Origin: CAIMUX01 sp964473865
Lineage (GTDB): Bacteria > Eisenbacteria > RBG-16-71-46 > CAIMUX01
Assembly: GCA_964473865.1 (NCBI GenBank)
Contig: CAYYQN010000019.1
Location: forward strand, 20,393-84,392
Length of the DNA stretch: 64,000 bases
Reading direction: 5' to 3'
A model generated the notes under the pieces. That model ran no database searches and was not told the DNA's origin. It saw only the letters and a list, made by a program, of their open reading frames with translations. Positions 1-8,823 of this stretch are shown one piece after another. Position 1 is the first letter of the stretch. Each line of letters starts with the position of its first letter. A program made the position numbers and the translations under genes.

Positions 1-2
1 CG

Positions 3-449
3 TACTTCCTGGCCTGCCAGCTGCCGTACGAGGAGCCGATCCCGCTCTTCTATCCGTTTCCCCGGGACAGCCTGCTGGCCGGCGCGCGCATGGTCGGCGG
101 GCGCACCCGGATCAGCGATGGTCCCTGGGAGCCGCTTCGCTTCGAGGCCGCGCCGGGCCGGGACGGAGTCCGCTGGCGCATCCCTGCCTGTCCGGGGGAC
201 ACGATCGAGGTGCAGGGGTTGTACCGGCAGGGCATCCGTGAGAAATACGCGCGCTACATCGTGACAACCACGCGCGCCTGGCAGCAACCGCTGCGCCACG
301 CGCGCTTCGAAATACGTCTTCCGGAAGGGGCCAGGCCGGCGGAGTTCAGCTTTCCCTTCACGGCCGACCGCGACTCGGCCGGCGTGGTCTATGTCTGGGA
401 GACCGATTCGTTCTTTCCCGACCGGGACATCACGGTTCGCTGGCAGTGA
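3..449 (+). CDS. 3' end of an unknown gene, cut by the window edge
   Basis: An open frame runs from the left edge to a TGA at 447-449, giving 149 codons with no start inside the window. An internal ATG at 90 has no clear SD and the frame is open upstream of it, so the real start is probably outside. The sequence is rich in aromatic, proline and charged residues and looks like a beta-rich domain; no catalytic motif or membrane segment is visible. I do not recognise the family. It ends 143 bases before the next gene, which has its own SD. Confidence 0.55.
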   Translation, partial: YFLACQLPYEEPIPLFYPFPRDSLLAGARMVGGRTRISDGPWEPLRFEAAPGRDGVRWRIPACPGDTIEVQGLYRQGIREKYARYIVTTTRAWQQPLRHARFEIRLPEGARPAEFSFPFTADRDSAGVVYVWETDSFFPDRDITVRWQ

Positions 450-592
450 GTCCCGGAAGTCGGGGCGGCGGGACGGCTCGAGGTGGGGTTGCAGATGGCC
501 GGCCGGCACCGGCCCCGATGCCCGGCCGGGACGCAGGTGGGGGCGGGTTGGCGCTGTGGGTCTCGGGCGAAACGAGACTGAAGGAGGCGAAC

Positions 593-1591
593 ATGTGCGC
601 ACGCAAGCGGAGTCGTGGATGGTCCGAGCACAGAGCCGTTTCGGCTCTCCTTCTCACGGGAATCGCGGTCCTGGCCTTGGTCTCGCCCGCGGGAGCCAAT
701 CCGCTCCCCGACACAGTGGTCCTGATCCACGTCCGGGCGGCGGAACCTCCGGGTCAGGAGGGCTGCACGATCCCGGGGATCGTCTCCTGCCAGGACATCG
801 TGAATTCCACGACGCTCACGGGAGAGGTGGAGTTCGACATCTTTGTCGAGAGGGGTATTTCGTATGTGCCGAACACGCTGCAGACCACGCTGACGTGGCC
901 GGCGTCGTGGTCGTTCATCCGATGGGAGCCATGCAACGGCGCGAACGCGTGGTTGAATCCCGGAGTCGGTACGGGGCAGTTGGAGGCGCTCTGGCCCGAC
1001 TGCCCGTTGGTGGAAGGCATCCACCTGGTCGGCCGTCTGGTGATGGATGTGACCGGCTATGGGCAGCTACAGCCATCGTCGGACGGCGTTCTGTACGTGA
1101 ATTGCCCTCCCGATGAGCCGGTCGGCTACTACGCCCCGGGTGTCTATGCCGAGGCGGGCGTGACCTGTGACTATACGATGATGGAGTGCTGGTCTCTTGA
1201 CAGGTGCATACCGGTACTGAGCCAGGCCGAGGTCGCCTTCAGCAGCGGCCCGGGCGGCGTGCTCGCGGCGGACATACCGTTCCAGATCGAGAGCATGGGC
1301 GGGCCGTGCAACTACTACGCGGAGGCGGAAACTGCCTGGCTGTCCGTTTCGCACCAGCAGGTCGGCTATGATCAATACGTTCTGCACCTGGTCGCCAATC
1401 CGGTCGGGCTGGGACCGGGAGTCTACACGACGCACGCCATGTTGACCGCCGCTCCCCCTCTCGCGCCGGTCTTCCGGCGCTGCGTTTCGGTCACGCTGGA
1501 GATTCCGCAGAACTCCGCCGTGCCGGAGGATCCCGGGCTGGCTCGCGAGATCCCGATGAGCTGGAGCCAGGTCAAGTCCGTGTACCGCTGA
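593..1591 (+). CDS. Secreted protein of unknown function with SWxxVKxxYR C-terminal tail
   Basis: A 332-residue exported protein. The ATG at 593 follows an AAGGAGG SD by a few bases and begins a signal peptide: basic n-region (about residues 1-12), a hydrophobic core rich in Leu/Ala/Val, and a likely cleavage near SPAGA-N (about 35). The frame is open upstream to 446, but only 593 gives an SD plus signal peptide. The mature part is beta-rich with many cysteines, mostly spaced as if disulphide-bonded. The last ten residues are SWSQVKSVYR, matching the ends of two other exported proteins here (at 21894 and 63764). It is convergent with the next gene. Function unknown; export is the confident part. 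Confidence 0.8.
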   Translation: MCARKRSRGWSEHRAVSALLLTGIAVLALVSPAGANPLPDTVVLIHVRAAEPPGQEGCTIPGIVSCQDIVNSTTLTGEVEFDIFVERGISYVPNTLQTTLTWPASWSFIRWEPCNGANAWLNPGVGTGQLEALWPDCPLVEGIHLVGRLVMDVTGYGQLQPSSDGVLYVNCPPDEPVGYYAPGVYAEAGVTCDYTMMECWSLDRCIPVLSQAEVAFSSGPGGVLAADIPFQIESMGGPCNYYAEAETAWLSVSHQQVGYDQYVLHLVANPVGLGPGVYTTHAMLTAAPPLAPVFRRCVSVTLEIPQNSAVPEDPGLAREIPMSWSQVKSVYR

Positions 1592-1633
1592 GTTGCACGG
1601 ACAGATTGCCCGGAAGGCGGAGGCCGCCGTCGA

Positions 1634-4423
1634 TCAGTGGAGGACCAGCACTCTCCCGGCGGCGGCGGATCCGTTTCGCTCGATCCGCAGGAAGTAGATG
1701 CCGCTCGGCGCGCGCCGGCCGCCGGCGATCCTGCCATCCCAGGTGACGTCTCTCCCGTCGGAGCCTTCCCCGGAGACCGGGCGCGGCGCGATTACGTCGC
1801 GTCCCGCGGAGTCCAGCACCCGGAAGAGGCCCTCCGGGGCCGGCGTGGATGGTGCCCGGGCCAGGCGGACGCCGCTCGTCGTGGGATTCGGCACGAAGCG
1901 AAGGGTGGAGAAACCCGAGAGCGCGCCGGCGGTGCTCCCGTCTCCTTCCACTCCGGACAGAATCCCCGGGTCATCGATGGTGCGCACATGATTCCCGTCG
2001 TAGGCGACGAGACAGCGCCCCAGGCCGTCCGTGGAGACGGAGACGGCGGCGCCCGTGAGGCGATCGATTTCGAAACCGCCGCCGTCATAGACAGTCCCGT
2101 CCGTACCGACCCGGTTGCCGAGCAGCGTCAGGGATTGGCCATCGAGCGAGGCGCTCGCCACCAGGTACTGGAACCCGTCCCACGCGCCGTCGGGACGCCA
2201 CTGGTCGCCCGCGGACTGGAAGACCAGGGACGGGCTGGCCGCCACGGGCGCACCCGAGGCGTCGAACCGCGCAGCGTAGACGCGCGTCTGCTGGCCGGCC
2301 CACATGGGCAGAACCGCGAGGAACTGCGCGGGTCCCGGGAGCACGCGGGGGCGGCCGCGCAGCTCACCCAGGCCCGTGAGAAACGGATCGCCGGTGATGA
2401 GCACGCCGGGCGCGTCGAGGTCGAGGAGGGCGCTCTGCGGAACGTACTCGTCGCCCCACACCAGAAGGAACGTCCGGCCGCCGGAGAGCGGCGCAAGGGC
2501 GGGGGCGGTGATCCATCCCGTCTGCGCGAGCTGCCAGGTGCGGAGGATGGTGCCGTCGGGTCCAACCAGCTCCACCCAACCCCGGTTGCTGCCCGGAGTC
2601 AGCCAGCTGTCATCGGTGACGCAGAACACGAGGGCGCTGTCCTGGAACATGGCGAAGTCGAAGCTGAGGAGGTCATCCCACACCCCAAAGCCCGGCTCGA
2701 ACGCGGCCCGGCCCCGGGGAAGGCCGGTTGCGGCAAAGCGGTCGATCGCGATGCGATACTCATCCTCATGGATCTCGCCGCTGGACCACCGGTAGTCGTG
2801 GCAGGCGTAGCCCACCGCGGATCCTCCGGAGCAGGGGCGCGCCGCGAGGTTGTCGAGGTCGTGATAGAAGCAGACGTACGGGCCACAGCTGTCCACGGGC
2901 GCGAAGGAGGCGAGACGCTCCGCCGGACCGGCCGGCTGTCCGTTGGCGTCGAGGCGGAAGACATGCAGGTACTCGTCGATGTCGCGTTCCCGCCCGACGG
3001 CGAGAACCCCCCCGGATGTGGTCTGTAGGGTGACCTCGACGGGAAGTGTTCCCCGGCTGGCCACGCGCGGAGCGGGATCGAGCGCCACGCCGTCGCCGGT
3101 GAGCCAGGAGAGACGGGCGGGGTACTTGCCGTAGGGGCTCATGAGCGGGCGTTGGGTCCTGTCGGGCAACGACCCCTCTTCCCGGCGAAGATGCGAAGCA
3201 CCGGCGTGGGGAAGGAGCGAGCCATCGGTCCGGGGAGGCTCGGCGCCCTCGAGCCGGAACTGGTCCCCGGTGCTGCGGAACGAGACCCAGAGCACCGCGA
3301 ATCGGGAGCCGGTCCAGACCGCGGTCAGATCGCGCGGGTCCTGGATGCCTGAGTGCTGCTGGTACGGGCTGTCGGTGTCGAGGGAAATCGGCTCGCCCGT
3401 CGGCCCCACGCCGGGCGCAATGCGCGTGACATAGATGCCGTCGGCCCCGGCGTACCCCTGCCGCCAGCAGAGGAGGCCCGTGCCGTCCGGTCCTTCCACC
3501 GGCGCGAGGCCGGCAGAGGCATAGGCTTCGATGGAGAACGCTCCCGGCGGCAGCACCGCGCCCGCCGAGTCAAGAAATGCGACGAGAATCCCTTCCGGCC
3601 CGCTCCAGGCGGCGATCCAGCCGTCGCCCCACGGCCGCACCGCGACCATGGGGAACTCGGTGCCCGTGAGGCCGAGCGCGATCGGCTCGCCGGCGGGAAG
3701 CCCTTCCGGCCCCAGGGGGAGAACCGTGGCCTGCCCGGTGTCGTCGATGAAGGCCAGCAGTCCGCCTCCCGGGCCGGCCGCCAGATCGATCGTCCATTCG
3801 CCCGGTGCCACAGGGAGAACCAGCGGCAGGCGCTGCAGCGGCTGCAAATCCACATCCACTTGGGTGAGACGAAGGCGGTAGGCGGGCCAGGCCGCCTCGA
3901 CCCAGCAGACGGTGTGAAGGTTCCCGAAGCGCTCCATTGTGACGCTCAAGGCGGAGGCGTCGGTGGAAACGGCGAGAGTCCGCTCTGCGGTGATCGCCAG
4001 CGTTCTCGGGTCGAGGTTGCGCACGCAGACGGCCTGGGAACCCCATCCGAATTGGCCGTCCTGCGCGGCCATCTTCCAGCCGGCGGCGTCCGGCGAAGAC
4101 AAGTCGAAATGATTCCCGAAGCCGATCGGCACGACGGTGCTGTCCCCGAGGGTCTCGCCATTCAGGCCAAACAGCCGGCCCATGACCTGATGACCGGCGC
4201 CCTCGCCCCAGGCCAGGAGCGCACAGGAGTCGGAGAGGGCGATCGAGGCAGTCTGGGCCCCGATGACCTCGTAGTCGTAGCGGTAGCCGTGGTCGAGGAG
4301 GACGGGGCTTCCGACCGGCGGCGGGTCTGCCAGAGCGCTCTCGGCGGCCGCGCCGAGGCCGCAAACGGCGCCGATTCCGGCTCCGACCATCACCAACGCA
4401 CCAAGAAGGCCGGGGATGCGCAT
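1634..4423 (-). CDS. Large secreted beta-repeat protein with FlgD-like C-terminal domain
   Basis: A 929-residue protein. The frame is open to 4741, but the ATG at 4423 is preceded by GGGAGGTGGAG and starts a clear signal peptide (MRIPGLLGALVMVGAGIGAV). The body carries degenerate blades of the type xLLxWxxG....vxxxRlxxxGxplG, seen at least seven times, suggesting a beta-propeller-like fold. A break with PNPTTSGVRL is followed by about 85 residues ending SGIYFLRIERNGSAAAGRVL, the pattern of a FlgD Ig-like / type IX secretion sorting domain. Exported and probably surface-attached, by analogy with that family. No enzymatic motif is visible. It is convergent with the preceding gene, 42 bases between stops. 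Confidence 0.8.
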   Translation of the reverse strand: MRIPGLLGALVMVGAGIGAVCGLGAAAESALADPPPVGSPVLLDHGYRYDYEVIGAQTASIALSDSCALLAWGEGAGHQVMGRLFGLNGETLGDSTVVPIGFGNHFDLSSPDAAGWKMAAQDGQFGWGSQAVCVRNLDPRTLAITAERTLAVSTDASALSVTMERFGNLHTVCWVEAAWPAYRLRLTQVDVDLQPLQRLPLVLPVAPGEWTIDLAAGPGGGLLAFIDDTGQATVLPLGPEGLPAGEPIALGLTGTEFPMVAVRPWGDGWIAAWSGPEGILVAFLDSAGAVLPPGAFSIEAYASAGLAPVEGPDGTGLLCWRQGYAGADGIYVTRIAPGVGPTGEPISLDTDSPYQQHSGIQDPRDLTAVWTGSRFAVLWVSFRSTGDQFRLEGAEPPRTDGSLLPHAGASHLRREEGSLPDRTQRPLMSPYGKYPARLSWLTGDGVALDPAPRVASRGTLPVEVTLQTTSGGVLAVGRERDIDEYLHVFRLDANGQPAGPAERLASFAPVDSCGPYVCFYHDLDNLAARPCSGGSAVGYACHDYRWSSGEIHEDEYRIAIDRFAATGLPRGRAAFEPGFGVWDDLLSFDFAMFQDSALVFCVTDDSWLTPGSNRGWVELVGPDGTILRTWQLAQTGWITAPALAPLSGGRTFLLVWGDEYVPQSALLDLDAPGVLITGDPFLTGLGELRGRPRVLPGPAQFLAVLPMWAGQQTRVYAARFDASGAPVAASPSLVFQSAGDQWRPDGAWDGFQYLVASASLDGQSLTLLGNRVGTDGTVYDGGGFEIDRLTGAAVSVSTDGLGRCLVAYDGNHVRTIDDPGILSGVEGDGSTAGALSGFSTLRFVPNPTTSGVRLARAPSTPAPEGLFRVLDSAGRDVIAPRPVSGEGSDGRDVTWDGRIAGGRRAPSGIYFLRIERNGSAAAGRVLVLH

Positions 4424-4959
4424 CTCCACCTCCCGTGGGGGACGAAGGCTCCACCGCGTCACTGGCCGGGCGTTTCTCGACCCCAGCGCCCGCGAGGCGT
4501 GCTGGTCTTGCGGCGGGCGTTTCACCCCGCTTGACTGGAGCGATGCTGAGTATACACCCGCGCGCATCCGTCGGGAATCGAGACGATGAACGTGGGCAAG
4601 GGCGCATCGATTGTGGGCGAGGCGTGACGAGCCGGAGCGGATGGCGCCTCGGCGAAGCCGGACGGTCCAGCGCGGAGCAACAGCCACGCGCCCGGCGCCA
4701 CCAGCGCAGGTCGAGTGAAACGAGCTGCGGCTTGACACCACAAGCTCAGATCCAGAGGAACAAGCTCTGGCCCGCGGGAGGTCCGGAGGATAGGATCAAG
4801 CGCGCAGGCGACGGGCACCCTACTCCTGAGCTGCGGCGACGAGTCCTTCGGGGCCCGCTCGCGGAGGCCTTCAAGAAGGTCGGGGCGTCGCCCGATGAGG
4901 TCCTCCTCGGTCTGTTCGAGGAGCCTTCCACGTTCACGGTGCGATGAGGAGAAACGCGG
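4424..4959. other. 536-base intergenic region between divergent genes
   Basis: Upstream region of both the minus-strand propeller-like gene and the fucosidase gene. I see no tRNA and no convincing paired -35/-10. A TTGACA at 4732-4737 has no -10 at 15-19 bases. A plus-strand frame ending in TGA at 4945-4947 has a protein-like last 40 codons (amphipathic, with LAEAFKKVGASPDEVLLGLF) but no SD-led start, so it may be a gene relic or chance. Confidence 0.4.
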
Positions 4960-6441
4960 ATGCCAGCCTTCGTGCTCCTTGTGATGCTGGGAGTCTTCAA
5001 TATGTCTTTGTCGTCGGAGCCGGTTCTGGCCCAGGTCGATGCGGCGGTCGAAGCCGAGCCCGGGCTCGAGGCGCTCCAGCAGAACGATGCGAACGAGGTC
5101 GAGACCGATCCTCTGGTCCTCGCCAAGCTGGAGTGGTTCCAGGACCAGAAGTTCGGGCTCCTGATGCACTGGGGGACCTATTGCCAGTGGCAGATCGTGG
5201 AGAGCTGGAGCCTCTGCCCGGAGGATGAGGGCTGGTGCGAACGCCGCGGTCCGCACGCCCCCGACTACTTCGCGTACAGGCGCGCCTATGAGGACCTCAA
5301 GACCACGTTCAATCCGGTGCGATTCGATCCCGCGTCCTGGGCTGATGCCGCCCGGGATGCCGGCATGCGCTACGTCGTCTTCACCACCAAGCACCACGAC
5401 GGCTTCTGCATGTTCGACACCCAGGAGACCGACTACAAGGTCACCGCGCCGGACTGTCCCTTCAGCGCGAATCCGAATCGTGACATCACCGGCGCGATCT
5501 TCTCCGCGTTTCGCTCGCGCGGATTCGGCGTCGGCGCCTACTTCTCCAAGCCCGACTGGCACCATCCGGACTACTGGTGGCCGTACTTCCCGCCGTTCGA
5601 CCGCAACCCGAACTACGACCTCACGAAGCAACCGGCGAAATGGGAGTCGTTCAAGAGGTTCACGCGGAACCAGATCCGCGAGCTCATGAGCGGCTACGGG
5701 CCGGTGGACATCCTCTGGCTGGACGGAGGCTGGGTGCAGCCGATGACGGCGACGTCGCCGCGCTGGGGCAAGACCCCGTGCAACCAGGACATTGACATGC
5801 CGGCGATCGCCGCCATGGCCCGGTCCCTGCAGCCGGGGCTCATCATCGTGGATCGCGCGGTGGAGGGACGCTACCAGAACTACCGCACGCCCGAGCACCA
5901 GGTCCCGGACTCCACGCTCAACTATATCTGGGAGACGTGCATGCCGATGGCGACGTCCTGGAGTTACGTCTCCACCGACACCTACCGGTCGCCCCACGAG
6001 CTGATCCGGCTTCTGGTCGACATCGTGGCCAAGGGAGGGAACCTGCTCCTGAACATCGGGCCGAGTCCGGAAGGGGAGTTCGCCCCGGCGGCGCTGGACC
6101 GATTGCGCGAGCTCGGCGTCTGGATGAAGGTGAACGGCAGCGCCATCTATCGTACCCGGGCGGTCAAGCCGTACAAGGAGGGGAAGCTCTGCTACACCCG
6201 CCTTCCGGATGGGACGATCCACGCGATCTACCTGGCGGACGAAGGGGAGACGCAGCCGCCGGAGCGCGTGACGATCCCGTCGTTCCGGCCGCGCCCGGGA
6301 AGCGCGGTGACGATGCTGGGCGTGGAGGCGCCGATGGAGTGGGGACCCGCCGGCCGCGGCTTCGTCATCCGGGTGCCGGAGGCGGCGCGGGCCCATCCTC
6401 CGTGCGCCCACGCCTGGGCGTGGCGCTTTCAGCCGGAGTGA
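4960..6441 (+). CDS. Secreted alpha-L-fucosidase, GH29
   Basis: A 493-residue glycoside hydrolase that would release alpha-L-fucose from glycans by a retaining mechanism. The ATG at 4960 follows GAGGAGAAA; residues 1-24 form a signal peptide ending near VLAQ. GH29 landmarks in order: FGLLMHWGTY (65-74), FTTKHHDGFCMFDT (141-154), YFSKPDWHHPDYW (194-206), VDILWLDGGW (249-258) with Asp255 in the nucleophile position, and LLLNIGPSPEGE in the second half. Length is usual for the family. The next gene starts two bases after its stop, and a GH3 enzyme follows, so the three form one secreted sugar-degrading unit. Periplasmic or extracellular location is inferred from the signal peptide; the exact substrate cannot be read. 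Confidence 0.93.
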   Translation: MPAFVLLVMLGVFNMSLSSEPVLAQVDAAVEAEPGLEALQQNDANEVETDPLVLAKLEWFQDQKFGLLMHWGTYCQWQIVESWSLCPEDEGWCERRGPHAPDYFAYRRAYEDLKTTFNPVRFDPASWADAARDAGMRYVVFTTKHHDGFCMFDTQETDYKVTAPDCPFSANPNRDITGAIFSAFRSRGFGVGAYFSKPDWHHPDYWWPYFPPFDRNPNYDLTKQPAKWESFKRFTRNQIRELMSGYGPVDILWLDGGWVQPMTATSPRWGKTPCNQDIDMPAIAAMARSLQPGLIIVDRAVEGRYQNYRTPEHQVPDSTLNYIWETCMPMATSWSYVSTDTYRSPHELIRLLVDIVAKGGNLLLNIGPSPEGEFAPAALDRLRELGVWMKVNGSAIYRTRAVKPYKEGKLCYTRLPDGTIHAIYLADEGETQPPERVTIPSFRPRPGSAVTMLGVEAPMEWGPAGRGFVIRVPEAARAHPPCAHAWAWRFQPE

Positions 6442-6443
6442 AG

Positions 6444-8813
6444 ATGCCCGCCGGGCTCTGGAAAGTGCCGGCCGTAGTGCTGTTGGCGTGCGCCGCGTTT
6501 CTTGCCGTCCCGCAGGGTCAAGGCGCGGGCCGTGCGGGTACGGCGCCGCCGGGCGCCGCCCGCGATGACTTGGCGCTCGGGACGCCGGAACGATCCGAGC
6601 TCCGCCTCGGCGCGGCAGATGCAGGTCGGATGAGGCCCGCCGGCACAATCGAGTTGGCCCGCGACGGGCGCAGCGACTTCTCTCTCTGCGTATCGGCGGA
6701 GGAGTCGCCGGTGACCCGCGCGGCGGCGGACACCTTGCGCCGCTACCTTCACGCCGTCTGCGGAGCTCTGCTTCCCGTGACCGAGGCGTACGATCCGGCC
6801 GCGCGCCAGGTCGTCTTCGAAGTCGGCTCCAGCCGTGACCCGGAGCTGAACGTGGCTGGGCTCGGCCACGACGGCTTCCGGATCAAGACCGTCGAGGAGA
6901 GTGTCTACCTATCGGCGAACAGCGACTACGGCATCCAGAACGCTGTCTACACCTTCCTGGAGACGTACCTTGGATGCCGGAAGTATAGCCCCGAGGTCAC
7001 CGTGGTTCCCCGCCGGCCCTCCATCGTGCTACTTCCCATCGACGACACCCAGGTCCCGCCGATCACCTTCCGCATGCAGGGCTTCCACGAACCGGCCTAC
7101 GACGCGTGGCACAAGCTCAACACCAACGAGGAGTTCGGTCTCTTCGTGCACACCTTCCGCAAGCTGGTGCCGCCGGAGAGATACTTCGCGGAGCATCCGG
7201 AGTACTTCTCGCTCCTGAAGGGCCGGCGAACGCCGGACGGTCAGCTCTGCCTGACCCATCCCGATGTATACCGCATCGTCGTCGAGGATCTGCGCGCGCG
7301 CATGCGGGAGAAGCCGCGGGCCACCTTCTGGTCGGTCTCGCAGAACGACACCTACGTACCGTGCGAATGCCCGGCGTGCCGGGCCCTTGATGACGCGGAG
7401 GGCTCTCCGTCCGGTTCTCTGCTGGCCTTCGTCAACCGCGTGGCCGATGCGTTCCCGGACAGGCGGATTTCGACGTTGGCCTACCAGTACTCCCGCTCCG
7501 CGCCCCGGCATCTGCGGCCCCGTCCGAACGTGAACATCATGCTCTGCAGCATCGAGTGCAACCGCAGCCGACCGATCGTGGATGATCCCCAAAGCGCCGA
7601 CTTCGTGCGCGACGTCGAAAACTGGGGCCGGATCACCGACGACATCCTGCTCTGGGATTACGTGATCCAGTTCCGCAACCTCGTCAGCCCCTTTCCGAAC
7701 CTCCGCGTCCTGCAGCCGAACCTCCAGTTCTTCGTGCAGAACGGGATCACTTCCGTGTTCGAGCAGGGGCTGGGCGAGTTGCACGGCGAGTTCGCCGAGC
7801 TGCGGGGATACCTGATCGCCAAGCTGCTTTGGAATCCCAATGCCGACGTGGACTCCCTCCTCACCGACTTCCTGACGGGCTTCTACGGCGACGCGGCACC
7901 GTTCCTCCGCCGGTACATCGACACCATGCACGATGCCTTGGAGGCTTCGGGCGAACCACTCGACATCTACGGCTACCCTTGGCCTTCCCCGAACGGATAC
8001 CTGGCGTCGGCGCGTATGGAGGAGTACCGGCGCTGCTTCGATTCTGCGGAAGCGGCGGTGGCCGCCGATGCGGAGCTTCTGGCCCGCGTGCAGACGGCGC
8101 GCCTGCCGATCCAGTTCGCCGAGCTGGAGCAGGCCAAGGTGATCGGGATGGGGGAGGGGGGCGCGTTCGAGACGGGCGCGGGTGGCCCGCCCGTGGTGCG
8201 GCCCGAAATCGAGCGGCTCCTGTCGACCTTTGCCGAACGGTGCCGGCGGGCGGGGATTCCCCGCCTCTGGGAGCACGGGACGTCTCCCGACGCGTACGAG
8301 GCCGCGACCCGGCGCTTCTTCGCCGAGAGCGTGGCGCTCCACCTGGCGCGCGGCTGTCGGGTCGTCCTGGGCCGCCCCGCGAGCCCGAAGTATCGCGGCG
8401 GGGACGAGTCGGCGTTGACCGACGGGCTCAAGGGCTGGGACGACTATCACACCCACTGGCTGGGCTTCGAAGGAGAAGACCTGGAAGCGACGATCGACCT
8501 CGGATCGGTGCGGTCCGTGTCGCGGGTGGACACCGACTTCCTGCAGGACATCAACTCGTGGGTCTTCATGCCGCTCACCGTGAGCTGTCTGATCTCGACC
8601 GACGGCCGGGACTTCCATCCGATCGGCGAGCTGCAAAACAGCGTGCCGGCCGAGAAGTGGGGTCCCATCATCGCGCCCTTCGACTTCCGCTGCGAACCGA
8701 CGGAAGTCCGGTTTGTGCGGGTGAAGGCGGCCAGCATGAAGACCTGCCCGGCGTGGCACAAAGGGTCCGGAGGGCCGTCGTGGATCTTCATCGATGAGAT
8801 CACGGTCTGGTAG
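6444..8813 (+). CDS. Secreted DUF4838-domain protein with C-terminal carbohydrate-binding-like region
   Basis: A 789-residue protein. The ATG at 6444 sits two bases after the fucosidase stop and begins a signal peptide (about residues 1-28). Residues about 70-200 resemble the GH20/GH67-type N-terminal domain found before glycosidase barrels. The middle holds the DUF4838 signature, FWSVSQND....CECPAC.A.D with GSPSGSLLAFVN, plausibly a TIM barrel. The last about 130 residues (EATIDLGSVRSVSRV to the end) look like an F5/8-type C jelly-roll. Members of this family sit in polysaccharide-use clusters and some are assigned glycosidase activity; none can be assigned here. Its placement between GH29 and GH3 supports a role in degrading a fucose-containing glycan. 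Confidence 0.85.
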   Translation: MPAGLWKVPAVVLLACAAFLAVPQGQGAGRAGTAPPGAARDDLALGTPERSELRLGAADAGRMRPAGTIELARDGRSDFSLCVSAEESPVTRAAADTLRRYLHAVCGALLPVTEAYDPAARQVVFEVGSSRDPELNVAGLGHDGFRIKTVEESVYLSANSDYGIQNAVYTFLETYLGCRKYSPEVTVVPRRPSIVLLPIDDTQVPPITFRMQGFHEPAYDAWHKLNTNEEFGLFVHTFRKLVPPERYFAEHPEYFSLLKGRRTPDGQLCLTHPDVYRIVVEDLRARMREKPRATFWSVSQNDTYVPCECPACRALDDAEGSPSGSLLAFVNRVADAFPDRRISTLAYQYSRSAPRHLRPRPNVNIMLCSIECNRSRPIVDDPQSADFVRDVENWGRITDDILLWDYVIQFRNLVSPFPNLRVLQPNLQFFVQNGITSVFEQGLGELHGEFAELRGYLIAKLLWNPNADVDSLLTDFLTGFYGDAAPFLRRYIDTMHDALEASGEPLDIYGYPWPSPNGYLASARMEEYRRCFDSAEAAVAADAELLARVQTARLPIQFAELEQAKVIGMGEGGAFETGAGGPPVVRPEIERLLSTFAERCRRAGIPRLWEHGTSPDAYEAATRRFFAESVALHLARGCRVVLGRPASPKYRGGDESALTDGLKGWDDYHTHWLGFEGEDLEATIDLGSVRSVSRVDTDFLQDINSWVFMPLTVSCLISTDGRDFHPIGELQNSVPAEKWGPIIAPFDFRCEPTEVRFVRVKAASMKTCPAWHKGSGGPSWIFIDEITVW

Positions 8814-8823
8814 GAGGGGGACG

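Noticed and set aside
4732..4737. TTGACA as a fucosidase promoter
   Set aside because: No -10-like hexamer at 15-19 bases; the nearest (TAGGAT at 4791) is over 50 bases away.
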